22,727 nt of DNA, from NCBI GenBank assembly GCA_035379945.1, contig DAOSWG010000015.1, positions 1 to 22,727 of the forward strand, given 5' to 3'. The stretch comes from JAAYZB01 sp035379945. GTDB lineage: Bacteria > Bacillota_I > Bacilli_A > Izemoplasmatales > Hujiaoplasmataceae. The stretch's first letter is position 1; every line of letters starts with the position of its first letter. The notes below the pieces were generated by a model that did no database searches, was not told the origin of the DNA, and saw only the letters and a program-made list of their open reading frames with translations. This document shows positions 1-7,105 of the stretch, in pieces. The position numbers and the translations under genes are program-made.

Positions 1-36
1 GACGTCTTTTTTGTCGTTTGTTTCTGCGTTCTGTTT

Positions 37-50
37 GGTTTTCAAAGACC
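37..50 (-). promoter_or_regulatory. boxA-like antitermination element of a probable rRNA leader
   Basis: On the minus strand this reads GGTCTTTGAAAACC and is followed by AAACAGAACG. It closely resembles the TCTTTGAAAAC(T/C)AAACA leader found between the rrn promoter and 16S rRNA in Bacillus, which includes the boxA site bound by the Nus antitermination complex. It lies about 30 nt downstream of the strong promoter at 88-116, and no ORF starts in the remaining 36 bases. The 16S gene itself would lie outside the window, so the assignment is inferred from motif and position. Confidence 0.62.
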
Positions 51-87
51 TATTTTCACGCATCCATTCTCTGGTCGCGCGTTTTAT

Positions 88-116
88 ATTGTATCATAGG
101 CAAAAATTAAAGTCAA
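88..116 (-). promoter_or_regulatory. Strong sigma-A promoter, probably for an rRNA operon
   Basis: On the minus strand the -35 box is TTGACT (111-116) and the -10 box is TACAAT (88-93), with a 17-bp spacer. A TGA just before the -10 box gives an extended -10 element. AT-rich sequence upstream of the -35 box could act as an UP element. Transcription runs off the left edge of the window, away from rseP. Near-consensus boxes plus the downstream boxA-like leader suggest a stable-RNA promoter. Confidence 0.78.
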
Positions 117-181
117 CTATTATTTACCGCAACAAGGCCGAAAACAAAGGGTTCCGGCAAGCGTAACCGGGAGAAAATAAA

Positions 182-209
182 AAAGACCGGAAAGCTAATC
201 CCGGTCTTT
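182..209 (-). terminator. Intrinsic terminator after rseP
   Basis: A 9-bp perfect stem (AAAGACCGG at 182-190 pairing with CCGGTCTTT at 201-209) has a 10-nt loop. Read on the minus strand it is followed by a T-rich run, TTTTTTATTTT. It lies 15 bp beyond the rseP stop codon and closes the uppS-cdsA-dxr-rseP unit before the next promoter. Confidence 0.88.
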
Positions 210-224
210 ACAAATTTGGCGTTA

Positions 225-1778
225 TCAGCCTATCAACCGGAGGATGTCGTTATATGTCACAAAGATCAGAAGGGCGATCAGAAGGAAAAACATCACCGTG
301 TTCAAAGTGTTCTCGAACTTCTGGTTTGGTTTTCTTCTGGCGATTGCTTCATAACCGATAAAAACGATCCTGCCGCCGTCAAGTGCCGGTATCGGCAACA
401 AATTGACAATTCCCAGGTTTACAGACAAAAATCCGATCCAGCTCAGAAGTGAAACGAATCCGCTTTCGCGTGCCGATGTCGTAATCGAGTAGATACCGAC
501 AAAACCGGTCAAATCGGAAACGCTGATCCTTGGACTGGTGAAAAGCAACCCCAAGGTCGAGAAGATCTTGGTGGAAGCTGACACAAAGCTGGCGAGTGTG
601 CCCTCAAATATCCCGAGCAAATTAAATACAGACGAACCGGTAATCCCGATTTTTGACGCAAAAAGCGGATATCCGAGCGATGAAAGTTCGTATTCGGAAT
701 AACTGGCAAATGAATAGGTATGCTCCACGCCGTTTCTCAGATATGTGATAACGGTAGGCGCGCTGTCTAAGGTTCCCTCGGTGTAGGTCTGTTGAAAATT
801 GATGATGTCTAGCCACGTGGTCATCGTTTGTCCGTCGATCGCCGTGATGATGTCTCCGGTTCTAAGATCGGTGCTGCTTTCGTTGTCTTCCGGTATAAAT
901 ATTTCCAAAGCGGCATTTCCGGGCACGTTCATGATATTGAGACTGATGAAATAATATTGAGGATAAATCGGATCAAGCGTGATTTCCTCTCCGTTTCTGA
1001 TCACCGTGAAAACGAAGTAAGAATAATCTTCGTATTTAGCCAGTTCGGATACCACCGAAGGCTGACCGTTGTCTTCCGACCAAGAGAAGACATCGACGCC
1101 GTTGATTGCGACGATTTCATCGCCGTCTTTCAAAATATCGTATGCCGGTGCGTCCTCATCAACCTTGGAAATTACCACGCTGCTAGGATCCGCAACCCCC
1201 GAGACAAGATACATGAGCAAAAATACGAAAATGGCCAGGACAAAATTCATCATCGGTCCGGCAAACGCCACCATGAAACGCTGCCATTTGGTCTTGGCGT
1301 TGAAAGTGCGGTCGAAAGGAGCGATCTGCATGACTTTTCGTTCATAGACATAAAGCGCATTCCGTTTGACGAAATATTCGTTGATGAACAGTTTTCCTCC
1401 ATCTTTTCCGAGCAAATCATAGTCTTCCACCGTGATTTCCGGAAAATCCTGATACGACAGATTGTTGTTGTTTAAAACGATTTTGGTTATTTCTCCGTCC
1501 ATATCCAGGCCGATACGGATCTTCTGTCCTTTTTTCAGCACGTCGGCTTCGACTTCTTCGCCGGCCATGGCAACATACCCGCCAAACGGAACGGCTTTGA
1601 TCATGTAAGTCGTTTCGCCTCGCTTACGCGCCCAAACCTTTGGACCCATGCCAAAGGAAAATTCATGGCAAAGGATGCCGGCTTTCTTGGCGAAAATGAG
1701 GTGTCCGAGTTCATGGATACAGATGACAAGGCTCAGGACAACCAAAAAGATGAGCAGATTAAGTAAGAATTCTAACAT
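225..1778 (-). CDS. rseP: Site-2 intramembrane metalloprotease, RseP/RasP/Eep family
   Basis: This zinc metalloprotease cleaves transmembrane segments of anti-sigma factors, signal-peptide remnants or pheromone precursors in the membrane. The first membrane helix carries the zinc motif HELGH at residues 22-26, and the third zinc ligand lies in NLLPIPALDGGR (459-470). Further membrane segments are near 165-193, 440-458 and 493-509. Two PDZ-like segments can be seen (about 200-265 and 285-357), each with a K/R-x-GD-x-I-x-x-I-(N/D)-G core. An insertion at about 75-160 follows the GGYVAMAGEE loop, as in the longer Eep-type proteins. At 517 aa it is longer than typical RasP (about 420). I chose the second ATG (1778) because GGGAG lies 8 nt upstream of it; the ATG at 1784 leaves only 2-3 nt. 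It follows dxr by 15 bp in the conserved order. The substrate is unknown. Confidence 0.93.
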   Translation of the reverse strand: MLEFLLNLLIFLVVLSLVICIHELGHLIFAKKAGILCHEFSFGMGPKVWARKRGETTYMIKAVPFGGYVAMAGEEVEADVLKKGQKIRIGLDMDGEITKIVLNNNNLSYQDFPEITVEDYDLLGKDGGKLFINEYFVKRNALYVYERKVMQIAPFDRTFNAKTKWQRFMVAFAGPMMNFVLAIFVFLLMYLVSGVADPSSVVISKVDEDAPAYDILKDGDEIVAINGVDVFSWSEDNGQPSVVSELAKYEDYSYFVFTVIRNGEEITLDPIYPQYYFISLNIMNVPGNAALEIFIPEDNESSTDLRTGDIITAIDGQTMTTWLDIINFQQTYTEGTLDSAPTVITYLRNGVEHTYSFASYSEYELSSLGYPLFASKIGITGSSVFNLLGIFEGTLASFVSASTKIFSTLGLLFTSPRISVSDLTGFVGIYSITTSARESGFVSLLSWIGFLSVNLGIVNLLPIPALDGGRIVFIGYEAIARRKPNQKFENTLNTVMFFLLIALLIFVTYNDILRLIG

Positions 1779-1793
1779 AAGCATTTCTCCCGA

Positions 1794-2948
1794 TTAATAT
1801 AAATATTGGTCATAAATCGTCTTTTTTATCTCGCGGTCAACCTTAACAATATTTTCCAGTTTGGGCTTTTTGACCGGAACATGATTTGCCAACGCTTCGG
1901 TAACAATTTTTTCTATTTCCAGAAAACTGATTTTTCCTGTTAGAAACAATCCGACAGCGGCTTCGTTAGCGCCATTTAGTACGGCAGGGTAAGTTCCGCC
2001 TCTTTCCATCGCTTCCTCGGCGGTTTTCAAAAGGGGGTAACGTTCATAATCCGCCGGTGTGAAATTCAAGGATAATGGCTTTGTAAAGTCAAGCGGTTGA
2101 TTGAGTCCGGGATGTCTTTCCGGCCAATCCAGGGCGTGTGCAATCGCCAACCGCATGTCGTGGGTCGACATTTGGGCGACAACGGATCCGTCCGTGAATT
2201 CGACCATGGCATGAACGAGACTTTCTCTGTGCATGACCGGAACGATCATATTCATGGGAATGTCGAACAGGTAATGCGCTTCGATCATCTCGAATGCCTT
2301 GTTCATCATCGTGGCGGAATCGACTGTCACTTTGCGTCCCATTTGCCAATTCGGATGGTTGAGGGCGCTAGCGACATTGACTTTTTCCAATTCCTTGCGG
2401 TCAAGATCCCGGAATGCTCCGCCGCTCGCCGTGATATAGATCTTGGCAACGGTCGAAGGCCTTTCGCCTTCCAGGCACTGCCATAATCCGGAATGCTCGG
2501 AATCAATCGGACGAATACGGGCATTGGTTTCTTTCTGCATCTGTTTTACAAGTTCTCCGCCGGCCACCAAGGTTTCCTTGTTTGACAAGGCCACTTCCCT
2601 GCTAGCGGCAAGCGCCGCAAGCGTTGGCCTCAAGCCAATGATCCCGACTAAAGCGTTCACACAGAGCGTGTCTTTTTCTTCTGGTTCGTAGGCTGCGACT
2701 TTTTCCAGTCCTTCATCACCATAAACAATCTGGATATGATGATATATTCCCGCCAACGTCTCGGCATCTTCCTTTTGTGCGACCGACACTATTTGCGGTG
2801 AAAACTCGTCGATCTGTTCTTGCATGAGAGCGATATTATGTCCGCAAGCCAAGCCGACGATCTTGAAGTCGTTTTTCCGGGAGGATACAATTTCCAGGGT
2901 TTGCCTGCCGATCGATCCCGTCGAGCCTAAAAGACAGATTCGTTTCAT
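1794..2948 (-). CDS. dxr: 1-deoxy-D-xylulose 5-phosphate reductoisomerase
   Basis: Dxr converts DXP to 2-C-methyl-D-erythritol 4-phosphate with NADPH, the committed step of the MEP isoprenoid pathway in the cytosol. The 384-residue length is normal. An N-terminal nucleotide-binding loop GSTGSIG starts at residue 8. NKETLVAGGE, the metal-binding IDSEHS, SGGAFRD, the NHPNWQMGRKVTVDSATMMN block and NGANEAA all match the family. It starts 1 bp after the cdsA stop, with GGTGAT as its ribosome site inside the end of cdsA, so the two are translationally linked. Its product supplies precursors for UppS in the same unit, which implies a MEP rather than a mevalonate route in this organism. Confidence 0.97.
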   Translation of the reverse strand: MKRICLLGSTGSIGRQTLEIVSSRKNDFKIVGLACGHNIALMQEQIDEFSPQIVSVAQKEDAETLAGIYHHIQIVYGDEGLEKVAAYEPEEKDTLCVNALVGIIGLRPTLAALAASREVALSNKETLVAGGELVKQMQKETNARIRPIDSEHSGLWQCLEGERPSTVAKIYITASGGAFRDLDRKELEKVNVASALNHPNWQMGRKVTVDSATMMNKAFEMIEAHYLFDIPMNMIVPVMHRESLVHAMVEFTDGSVVAQMSTHDMRLAIAHALDWPERHPGLNQPLDFTKPLSLNFTPADYERYPLLKTAEEAMERGGTYPAVLNGANEAAVGLFLTGKISFLEIEKIVTEALANHVPVKKPKLENIVKVDREIKKTIYDQYLY

Positions 2949-2949
2949 A

Positions 2950-3783
2950 TTATATCACCATAACACCGAAAATCGCCAGAATCCGGATTAGACAAGTAAG
3001 AAAGAGGGCCGAGAAGATCCACGAATCGAAACGATCCATGATTCCTCCGTGTCCGGGTATCAAATTCGAAAAATCCTTGATACTGTGATTCCGTTTGAAT
3101 TTTGATGCGACAAGATCGCCAAACTGGGCGACGATGGAAATGGATAATGAAATCAAAAGAACAATCCAGAAACTGACAGTGAAAACATCAAGAAAGTAGG
3201 CAAACAATGCCGACAGAAATCCACCTGCCAACAATCCGGCAACGGCTCCCTCGATGGATTTTTTGGGACTTATTTTTTCCGCAAGACGATGCCGCCCGAA
3301 TTTCGATCCGACAAGATATGCAAAAGTATCAGTGAGAATGGCCGTCAAAAGCACGTAAGTCACAAGCCAAAGAGTGCCAGAGGCAAATCTAAGATAAGCT
3401 AGACTAGCAAACCCGGAAGCTACATATAAAACGGTGAGGAACATCTCCGCCAGCGATTTGGAATCCATCGGCTCCATGAAAAGATAAACCACCAAAAACA
3501 AGAGCGTCATGAACAGCAACAAAACAGCCGGCAATACCAGATAGTCGTTATCCAATAAGGCAAAGAACAGCGCGGCATACATTATGGCTGTCAAAGCAAT
3601 TGTCAGCACATCGGTGAAGATATGCCCGCGCCCTTGTGTCTTCAGCATCTTCCGAAATTCGTAAGAAGCCAAAACCGTGAGAATTCCGCAAAGGGCGAAG
3701 AAAATGTAATAGGCGTCTCCCCAAATGAGAATCGGTATGAAGATCAAACACATTACAACGGCGCTAATTACCCTTGTTTTCAT
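2950..3783 (-). CDS. cdsA: Phosphatidate cytidylyltransferase (CDP-diglyceride synthase)
   Basis: CdsA makes CDP-diacylglycerol from CTP and phosphatidic acid, the precursor of the anionic phospholipids, in the cytoplasmic membrane. The 277-residue protein is almost entirely hydrophobic, with about eight membrane segments. It ends with the CDP-alcohol synthase signature at about residues 227-253: S-x-F-K-R-N-x-x-x-K-D, then the HGGIMDRFD core that binds the two metals. The start overlaps the end of uppS by 20 bp and has AAAGGA about 9 nt upstream. The uppS-cdsA-dxr-rseP order is the standard Firmicutes arrangement. Confidence 0.96.
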   Translation of the reverse strand: MKTRVISAVVMCLIFIPILIWGDAYYIFFALCGILTVLASYEFRKMLKTQGRGHIFTDVLTIALTAIMYAALFFALLDNDYLVLPAVLLLFMTLLFLVVYLFMEPMDSKSLAEMFLTVLYVASGFASLAYLRFASGTLWLVTYVLLTAILTDTFAYLVGSKFGRHRLAEKISPKKSIEGAVAGLLAGGFLSALFAYFLDVFTVSFWIVLLISLSISIVAQFGDLVASKFKRNHSIKDFSNLIPGHGGIMDRFDSWIFSALFLTCLIRILAIFGVMVI

Positions 3784-4519
3784 GCTTTTGTCCTTTCAAG
3801 CCGCCATATCGGCGATCCCGATCATTGAAATTCACGATGGCTTTCCACAGATCTGCCGGCGAAAACGCCGGCCAATATCTGTCACAGAAATAGAGCTCCG
3901 CATATGCCGCCTGCCAGAGCATAAAATTGCTCAGGCGGACTTCCCCGGAGGTTCTGATCAGAAGATCAAGCGGTGGCAAATCCTTGGTATAAAGGTATTT
4001 TTCGATGTCCTTCGTTTCGACCTGTTCTGGTTCTACCAGACCGTTTTTGACATCGGTCGCTATTTTTTTTACAGCTTGAGTCAGTTCCTCATAGCTGCCG
4101 TAATCAAAACAGATATTCAAAACCAAGCCTTTGTGTTCTCTCGTATCCCGGGCGATTCTTTCCAGGATCTCACGGTTTTGATCGGACAATTTGGTTTTCC
4201 TTCCGGAAAAAATGACCTTGATGTCCTTTTCTTTGAAAAAGTCACCGAACTTGGCTTCGAACTCGCGAGGTAAAGCCATGAGAAAGTCGACTTCTTCTTG
4301 CGGCCGGTTCCAGTTTTCGGTGGAAAACAGGAACACCGAAAGCGCCTTAATACCCAAATCAGACGCGGCTGATGCGATTCTTTTGATATTTTCGACTCCG
4401 GCGTGATGACCGAATGTTCTGGGCATATGGCGTTTTTTCGCCCATCTTCCGTTACCGTCCAAGATGATGGCGATGTGTTTTGGGATTGTGAGTGTGTCCT
4501 TATCCTGTTTTTTTGACAT
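3764..4519 (-). CDS. uppS: Isoprenyl transferase, probably undecaprenyl diphosphate synthase
   Basis: This cis-prenyltransferase condenses isopentenyl diphosphate onto farnesyl diphosphate to give the C55 lipid carrier for wall or surface polysaccharides. The protein has 251 aa, normal for the family. DGNGRWA (residues 21-27) includes the catalytic Asp21. FSTENWNRP and the C-terminal diphosphate-binding block LLIRTSGEVRLSNF...YAELYF are intact. The usual GEQRLSNF is GEVRLSNF here, a mild change. The start at 4519 is preferred over an upstream in-frame codon at 4555 because GAGGTGAT sits just before it and the promoter -10 box lies at 4544-4549. It is the first gene of a four-gene unit. Product chain length cannot be read from sequence alone. 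Confidence 0.95.
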   Translation of the reverse strand: MSKKQDKDTLTIPKHIAIILDGNGRWAKKRHMPRTFGHHAGVENIKRIASAASDLGIKALSVFLFSTENWNRPQEEVDFLMALPREFEAKFGDFFKEKDIKVIFSGRKTKLSDQNREILERIARDTREHKGLVLNICFDYGSYEELTQAVKKIATDVKNGLVEPEQVETKDIEKYLYTKDLPPLDLLIRTSGEVRLSNFMLWQAAYAELYFCDRYWPAFSPADLWKAIVNFNDRDRRYGGLKGQKHENKGN

Positions 4520-4543
4520 CGGATCACCTCTTTCATAGACATC

Positions 4544-4549
4544 ATTATA
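4544..4549 (-). promoter_or_regulatory. -10 box of the uppS-cdsA-dxr-rseP promoter
   Basis: On the minus strand this is a perfect TATAAT, 24 nt upstream of the uppS ATG and directly after the frr terminator. At 17-bp spacing the -35 region reads TAGGTA, which is weak. The leader would be only about 15-20 nt and would include the uppS ribosome site. Confidence 0.6.
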
Positions 4550-4598
4550 CAACAATTTTGTTACAATACCTAATTATTTGTCATACCCATGGACAAAA

Positions 4599-4620
4599 AT
4601 AAGACTATTTCTAGTCTTAT
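4599..4620 (-). terminator. Intrinsic terminator overlapping the frr stop codon
   Basis: A 9-bp perfect stem (ATAAGACTA at 4599-4607 with TAGTCTTAT at 4612-4620) has a 4-nt loop. On the minus strand it is followed by TTTTTG. The frr stop codon (4617-4619) is inside the stem. The hairpin separates tsf-pyrH-frr from the uppS unit. Confidence 0.85.
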
Positions 4621-5183
4621 ATCTGCATGATGTCTTTTTCTTTGTCGTGGAAGATCGCGTCGATCTTGTCGGTGAATTTGTCGGTGAGTTTTTGGGTTTC
4701 GTCCTCGTAATACCGGAGATCGTCTTCCGTAATTTCCTTGTCTTTTTCCATTTTTTTGAATCCGGCGATCGCATCGCGGCGGACGTTTCTGATCGCCACT
4801 TTGCTGTCTTCTGACATCCTGTGAATCACCTTGACCGCATCGCGGCGGTTCTCCTCGGTAAGCGGAGGCAAGGAGATTCTTATTCCGATGCCGTCGTTTG
4901 CCGGCGTCACTCCGATATTGGCGGCGAAAATCGCCCTTTCGATCTGGTTCAACAACGACTTGTCGTAAGGCTTGATGTAAATCTGGGTCGCTTCGGGAAC
5001 CTGGATCGAGGCAACCTGGTTGATCGGGGTCTGGACGCCATAATAGTCGACCGACACTCTTTCAAGCATTTTGGGATTTGCCCTGCCGCTTCTGACTGTG
5101 GCATATTCCTTGTGCAATGCCACAAGTGTCGATTCCATTTTTTCTTCCGTTTCCATCAAAATCAAATCTGTTGCTTCTGACAT
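4617..5183 (-). CDS. frr: Ribosome recycling factor
   Basis: RRF splits post-termination ribosomes together with EF-G. The protein has 188 aa against a usual 185 and is collinear with the family. The N-terminal helix carries the RSGRANPKMLERV block at about residues 32-44, followed by VDYYGVQTPINQVASI, the IRISLPPLTEENRRD block and the long C-terminal helix. It starts 14 bp after the pyrH stop, with AGGGAG 8 nt before the ATG. The pyrH-frr pair is one of the most conserved bacterial neighbourhoods. It is the last gene before the terminator at 4599-4620. Confidence 0.97.
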   Translation of the reverse strand: MSEATDLILMETEEKMESTLVALHKEYATVRSGRANPKMLERVSVDYYGVQTPINQVASIQVPEATQIYIKPYDKSLLNQIERAIFAANIGVTPANDGIGIRISLPPLTEENRRDAVKVIHRMSEDSKVAIRNVRRDAIAGFKKMEKDKEITEDDLRYYEDETQKLTDKFTDKIDAIFHDKEKDIMQI

Positions 5184-5197
5184 TTATATCGCTCCCT

Positions 5198-6066
5198 TCA
5201 GGATCTGATCAATGTTCCGATGTCTTCTCCCATGACTGCGCGTTTGATGTTTCCCGGTTTGTTCATGTCGAAGACATAGATGTCTATGTGGTTGTCGAGA
5301 CAAAGGGCGGCGGCGGTCGAATCCATCACCTGCAATCCCTTTTCCAGGATTTCCCTTTGGGTCAGTATATCGTATCTGTTGGCTTGCGGATTGGTTTTCG
5401 GATCGCTGTCATAGACTCCGTCGGTGCCGTTTTTTGCCATATAGATGATGTCGGCATCCATTTCCGCAGCGCGCAGGGCGCTGGTCGTATCGGTGGTGAA
5501 ATACGGATTGCCGGTACCGCCTCCGAAGATGACGATGCGGTCCTTGTCCAAATGGCTGATCGCTTTTCTGCGAATATAAGGTTCAGCGACTTCCGGAATG
5601 TTGAGGCTGGTCATGACCCGGGTCGGAACCCCGATCGCCTCAANNNNNNNNNNNNNNNNNNNNNNNNNNNNNNNNNNNNNNNNNNNNNNNNNNNNNNNNN
5701 NNNNNNNNNNNNNNNNNNNNNNNNNNNNNNNNNNNNNNNNNNNACTTCCGGAATGTTGAGGCTGGTCATGACCCGGGTCGGAACCCCGATCGCCTCAAGG
5801 GAATTTTGCAAAGCGAGAGCGTTCAGGATGGTTCCGATCATTCCCATGTAATCGGCGCTTGAGCGTTCGATGCCCATCTCATCGGCCAGTTTGCCGCGGA
5901 AGATGTTTCCGCCGCCTACAACGATGCCAATGGCGACAACGCCAAGATCGTAAGCGGCTTTGATTTCCTTAGCGATCGTCTTGACGACGAAAGGATCGAT
6001 GCCGACGCCGGATTTTCCGGCCAAGGCCTCGCCGCTCAGTTTTATCATGATGCGTTTCTTTGACAT
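5198..6066 (-). CDS. pyrH: UMP kinase, interrupted by a false assembly gap
   Basis: PyrH phosphorylates UMP to UDP in pyrimidine nucleotide synthesis. A 100-N run at 5644-5743 splits it, but the 55 bases on each side are identical. Removing the Ns and one copy (155 bases) restores one frame of 237 aa, the family's normal length. The joined protein has the N-terminal IKLSGEAL loop (8-15), the GGGNIFRG nucleotide loop (51-58), ADYMGMIGTILNALALQ (71-87), GGGTGNPYFTTDT (130-142) and the KNGTDGVYDSDP segment (160-171). I start at ATG 6066, which has the strong site AAAGGGGG upstream; an in-frame codon at 6102 lacks support. The gene follows tsf by 45 bp with a hairpin between them. It should be treated as one intact gene, not two fragments. 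Confidence 0.94.
5589..5643. repeat. 55-bp direct repeat, copy 1 (assembly overlap)
   Basis: These 55 bases are identical to 5744-5798 on the other side of the N run. The repeat lies inside pyrH and has a length typical of an assembler k-mer, so I read it as one genomic copy shown twice. Confidence 0.93.
5644..5743. other. Assembly gap of 100 N, probably zero true length
   Basis: Exactly 100 unknown bases stand between two identical 55-bp ends within pyrH. Collapsing the duplicate gives an uninterrupted UMP kinase frame, so no sequence appears to be missing here. Confidence 0.95.
5744..5798. repeat. 55-bp direct repeat, copy 2 (assembly overlap)
   Basis: Exact second copy of 5589-5643, starting at the first base after the N run. 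Confidence 0.93.
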
Positions 6067-6095
6067 TTGAAAACCCCCTTTGTCAATATAAAGAA

Positions 6096-6113
6096 AGGAC
6101 ACAGAAGTGTCCT
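6096..6113 (-). terminator. Hairpin between tsf and pyrH, terminator or attenuator
   Basis: A 7-bp stem (AGGACAC at 6096-6102 with GTGTCCT at 6107-6113) has a 4-nt loop and is followed on the minus strand by TTCTTTATATT. It overlaps the tsf stop codon. No promoter is visible in the 45 bp before pyrH, so pyrH-frr probably depends on read-through. The hairpin would then lower expression of pyrH and frr relative to the abundant EF-Ts. Confidence 0.62.
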
Positions 6114-7008
6114 AACATTTTTTGGTCTGAGCCATTACTTCTTCAGCAAAATTGTCTTCTTTTTTCTCGATTCCCTCGCCGACGGCCAAACGGGTAAAAG
6201 CGACGATCGCGGCGCCATTGGCTTTCACATAATCTCCAACGCTCTGATCGGGGTTTTTGATGAAAGGCTGGTTTACGAGGCAAATTTCCTTCAGGTTTTT
6301 CTGAAGTCTTCCTTCGACCATCTTGATGATGATGGCTTCGGGTTTCGGTTTGGCGGCTTCGGCGTTCTCGTTCAGGGCTTCCTTGGTCAGGATCATACGC
6401 TCGTGTTCGGTAACATCGGCCGGAATCGCTTCCTGGGAAAGATATAGCGGATTGCTGGCGGTCACCTGCATGGCTACGTCTTTGGCCGTGTCGAAGTTTC
6501 CGCCGTTCATGACGGTGAGGGAAGCGATCTTTCCTCCCATGTGGACGTAATATCCGAAAAGTTCTTCGGCTTTCTTGTTTACAACCGCCATCCGGCGCAG
6601 ATTGATGTTTTCTCCGATCGAAGCGATGGCCGACAACAGGAATTCGTTCAATGTTTTTCCTTCATAGGGAATCGCAAGGGCTTCTTCGACGGTGTTGACA
6701 TTGTTTTTGATTATGACTTCGCCGATCGTATCGGACAGGGCTCTGAACTTTTCGTTCTGGGCGACGAAATCCGTTTCGCAATTCAGTTCATAGACAAGGG
6801 CCTTGTCGCCGGATGTCTTGATGTTGCAGATGCCTTCCGCGGCGATTCGCGTCGCTTTATTCAATGCCTTGGTGATTCCTTTTTCCCGCAACCACTCGAC
6901 GGCGGCTTCGAGATTGCCTTCCGTGGCCACCAAGGCCTTTTTGCAATCCATCAGACCGGCACCGGTCTGTTCACGTAATTCTTTAACCATTGCAGCTGTA
7001 ATTTCCAT
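6112..7008 (-). CDS. tsf: Translation elongation factor Ts
   Basis: EF-Ts is the nucleotide exchange factor that recycles EF-Tu-GDP. The 298-residue protein opens with the UBA-like N-terminal domain (MVKELREQTGAGLMDCKKAL, residues 7-26) and carries the EF-Tu-contacting TDFVAQNEKF segment at about 79-88. Two core repeats follow, including the MGGKIASLTVMNGG segment, and the C-terminal module is present. The start has a strong AAGGAGG site 6-7 nt upstream. It has its own promoter (7038-7066), separate from rpsB, although the two genes are usually co-transcribed. Confidence 0.98.
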   Translation of the reverse strand: MEITAAMVKELREQTGAGLMDCKKALVATEGNLEAAVEWLREKGITKALNKATRIAAEGICNIKTSGDKALVYELNCETDFVAQNEKFRALSDTIGEVIIKNNVNTVEEALAIPYEGKTLNEFLLSAIASIGENINLRRMAVVNKKAEELFGYYVHMGGKIASLTVMNGGNFDTAKDVAMQVTASNPLYLSQEAIPADVTEHERMILTKEALNENAEAAKPKPEAIIIKMVEGRLQKNLKEICLVNQPFIKNPDQSVGDYVKANGAAIVAFTRLAVGEGIEKKEDNFAEEVMAQTKKC

Positions 7009-7037
7009 GGTATTCCTCCTTAATTTGCATCAACAAT

Positions 7038-7066
7038 ATATTATCATAACTGATGGTTCTGTTCAA
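7038..7066 (-). promoter_or_regulatory. Promoter of tsf-pyrH-frr
   Basis: On the minus strand the -35 box is TTGAAC (7061-7066) and the -10 box is TAATAT (7038-7043), with a 17-bp spacer. TGA directly upstream of the -10 box gives an extended -10. The promoter lies immediately after the rpsB terminator, about 30 nt before the tsf start. Confidence 0.82.
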
Positions 7067-7075
7067 TCGTTTTCG

Positions 7076-7098
7076 AAAAAGGGAGCCGGAAGGCTCCC
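7076..7098 (-). terminator. Intrinsic terminator after rpsB
   Basis: A 7-bp GC-rich stem (GGGAGCC at 7081-7087 with GGCTCCC at 7092-7098) has a 4-nt loop. On the minus strand it is followed by TTTTTCG. It begins 8 bp after the rpsB stop and makes rpsB a single-gene unit. Confidence 0.88.
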
Positions 7099-7105
7099 AT
7101 CTGTG

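Noticed and set aside
5589..5798. Direct repeats around the N run as a biological duplication or recombination site
   Set aside because: The same exact 55-bp length occurs at both gaps in the window and collapsing each restores an intact gene, which fits assembly overlap much better.
5198..6102. Reading pyrH as a pseudogene or as two adjacent genes
   Set aside because: The frames join exactly after removing the duplicate 55 bases, with all family motifs present in order.
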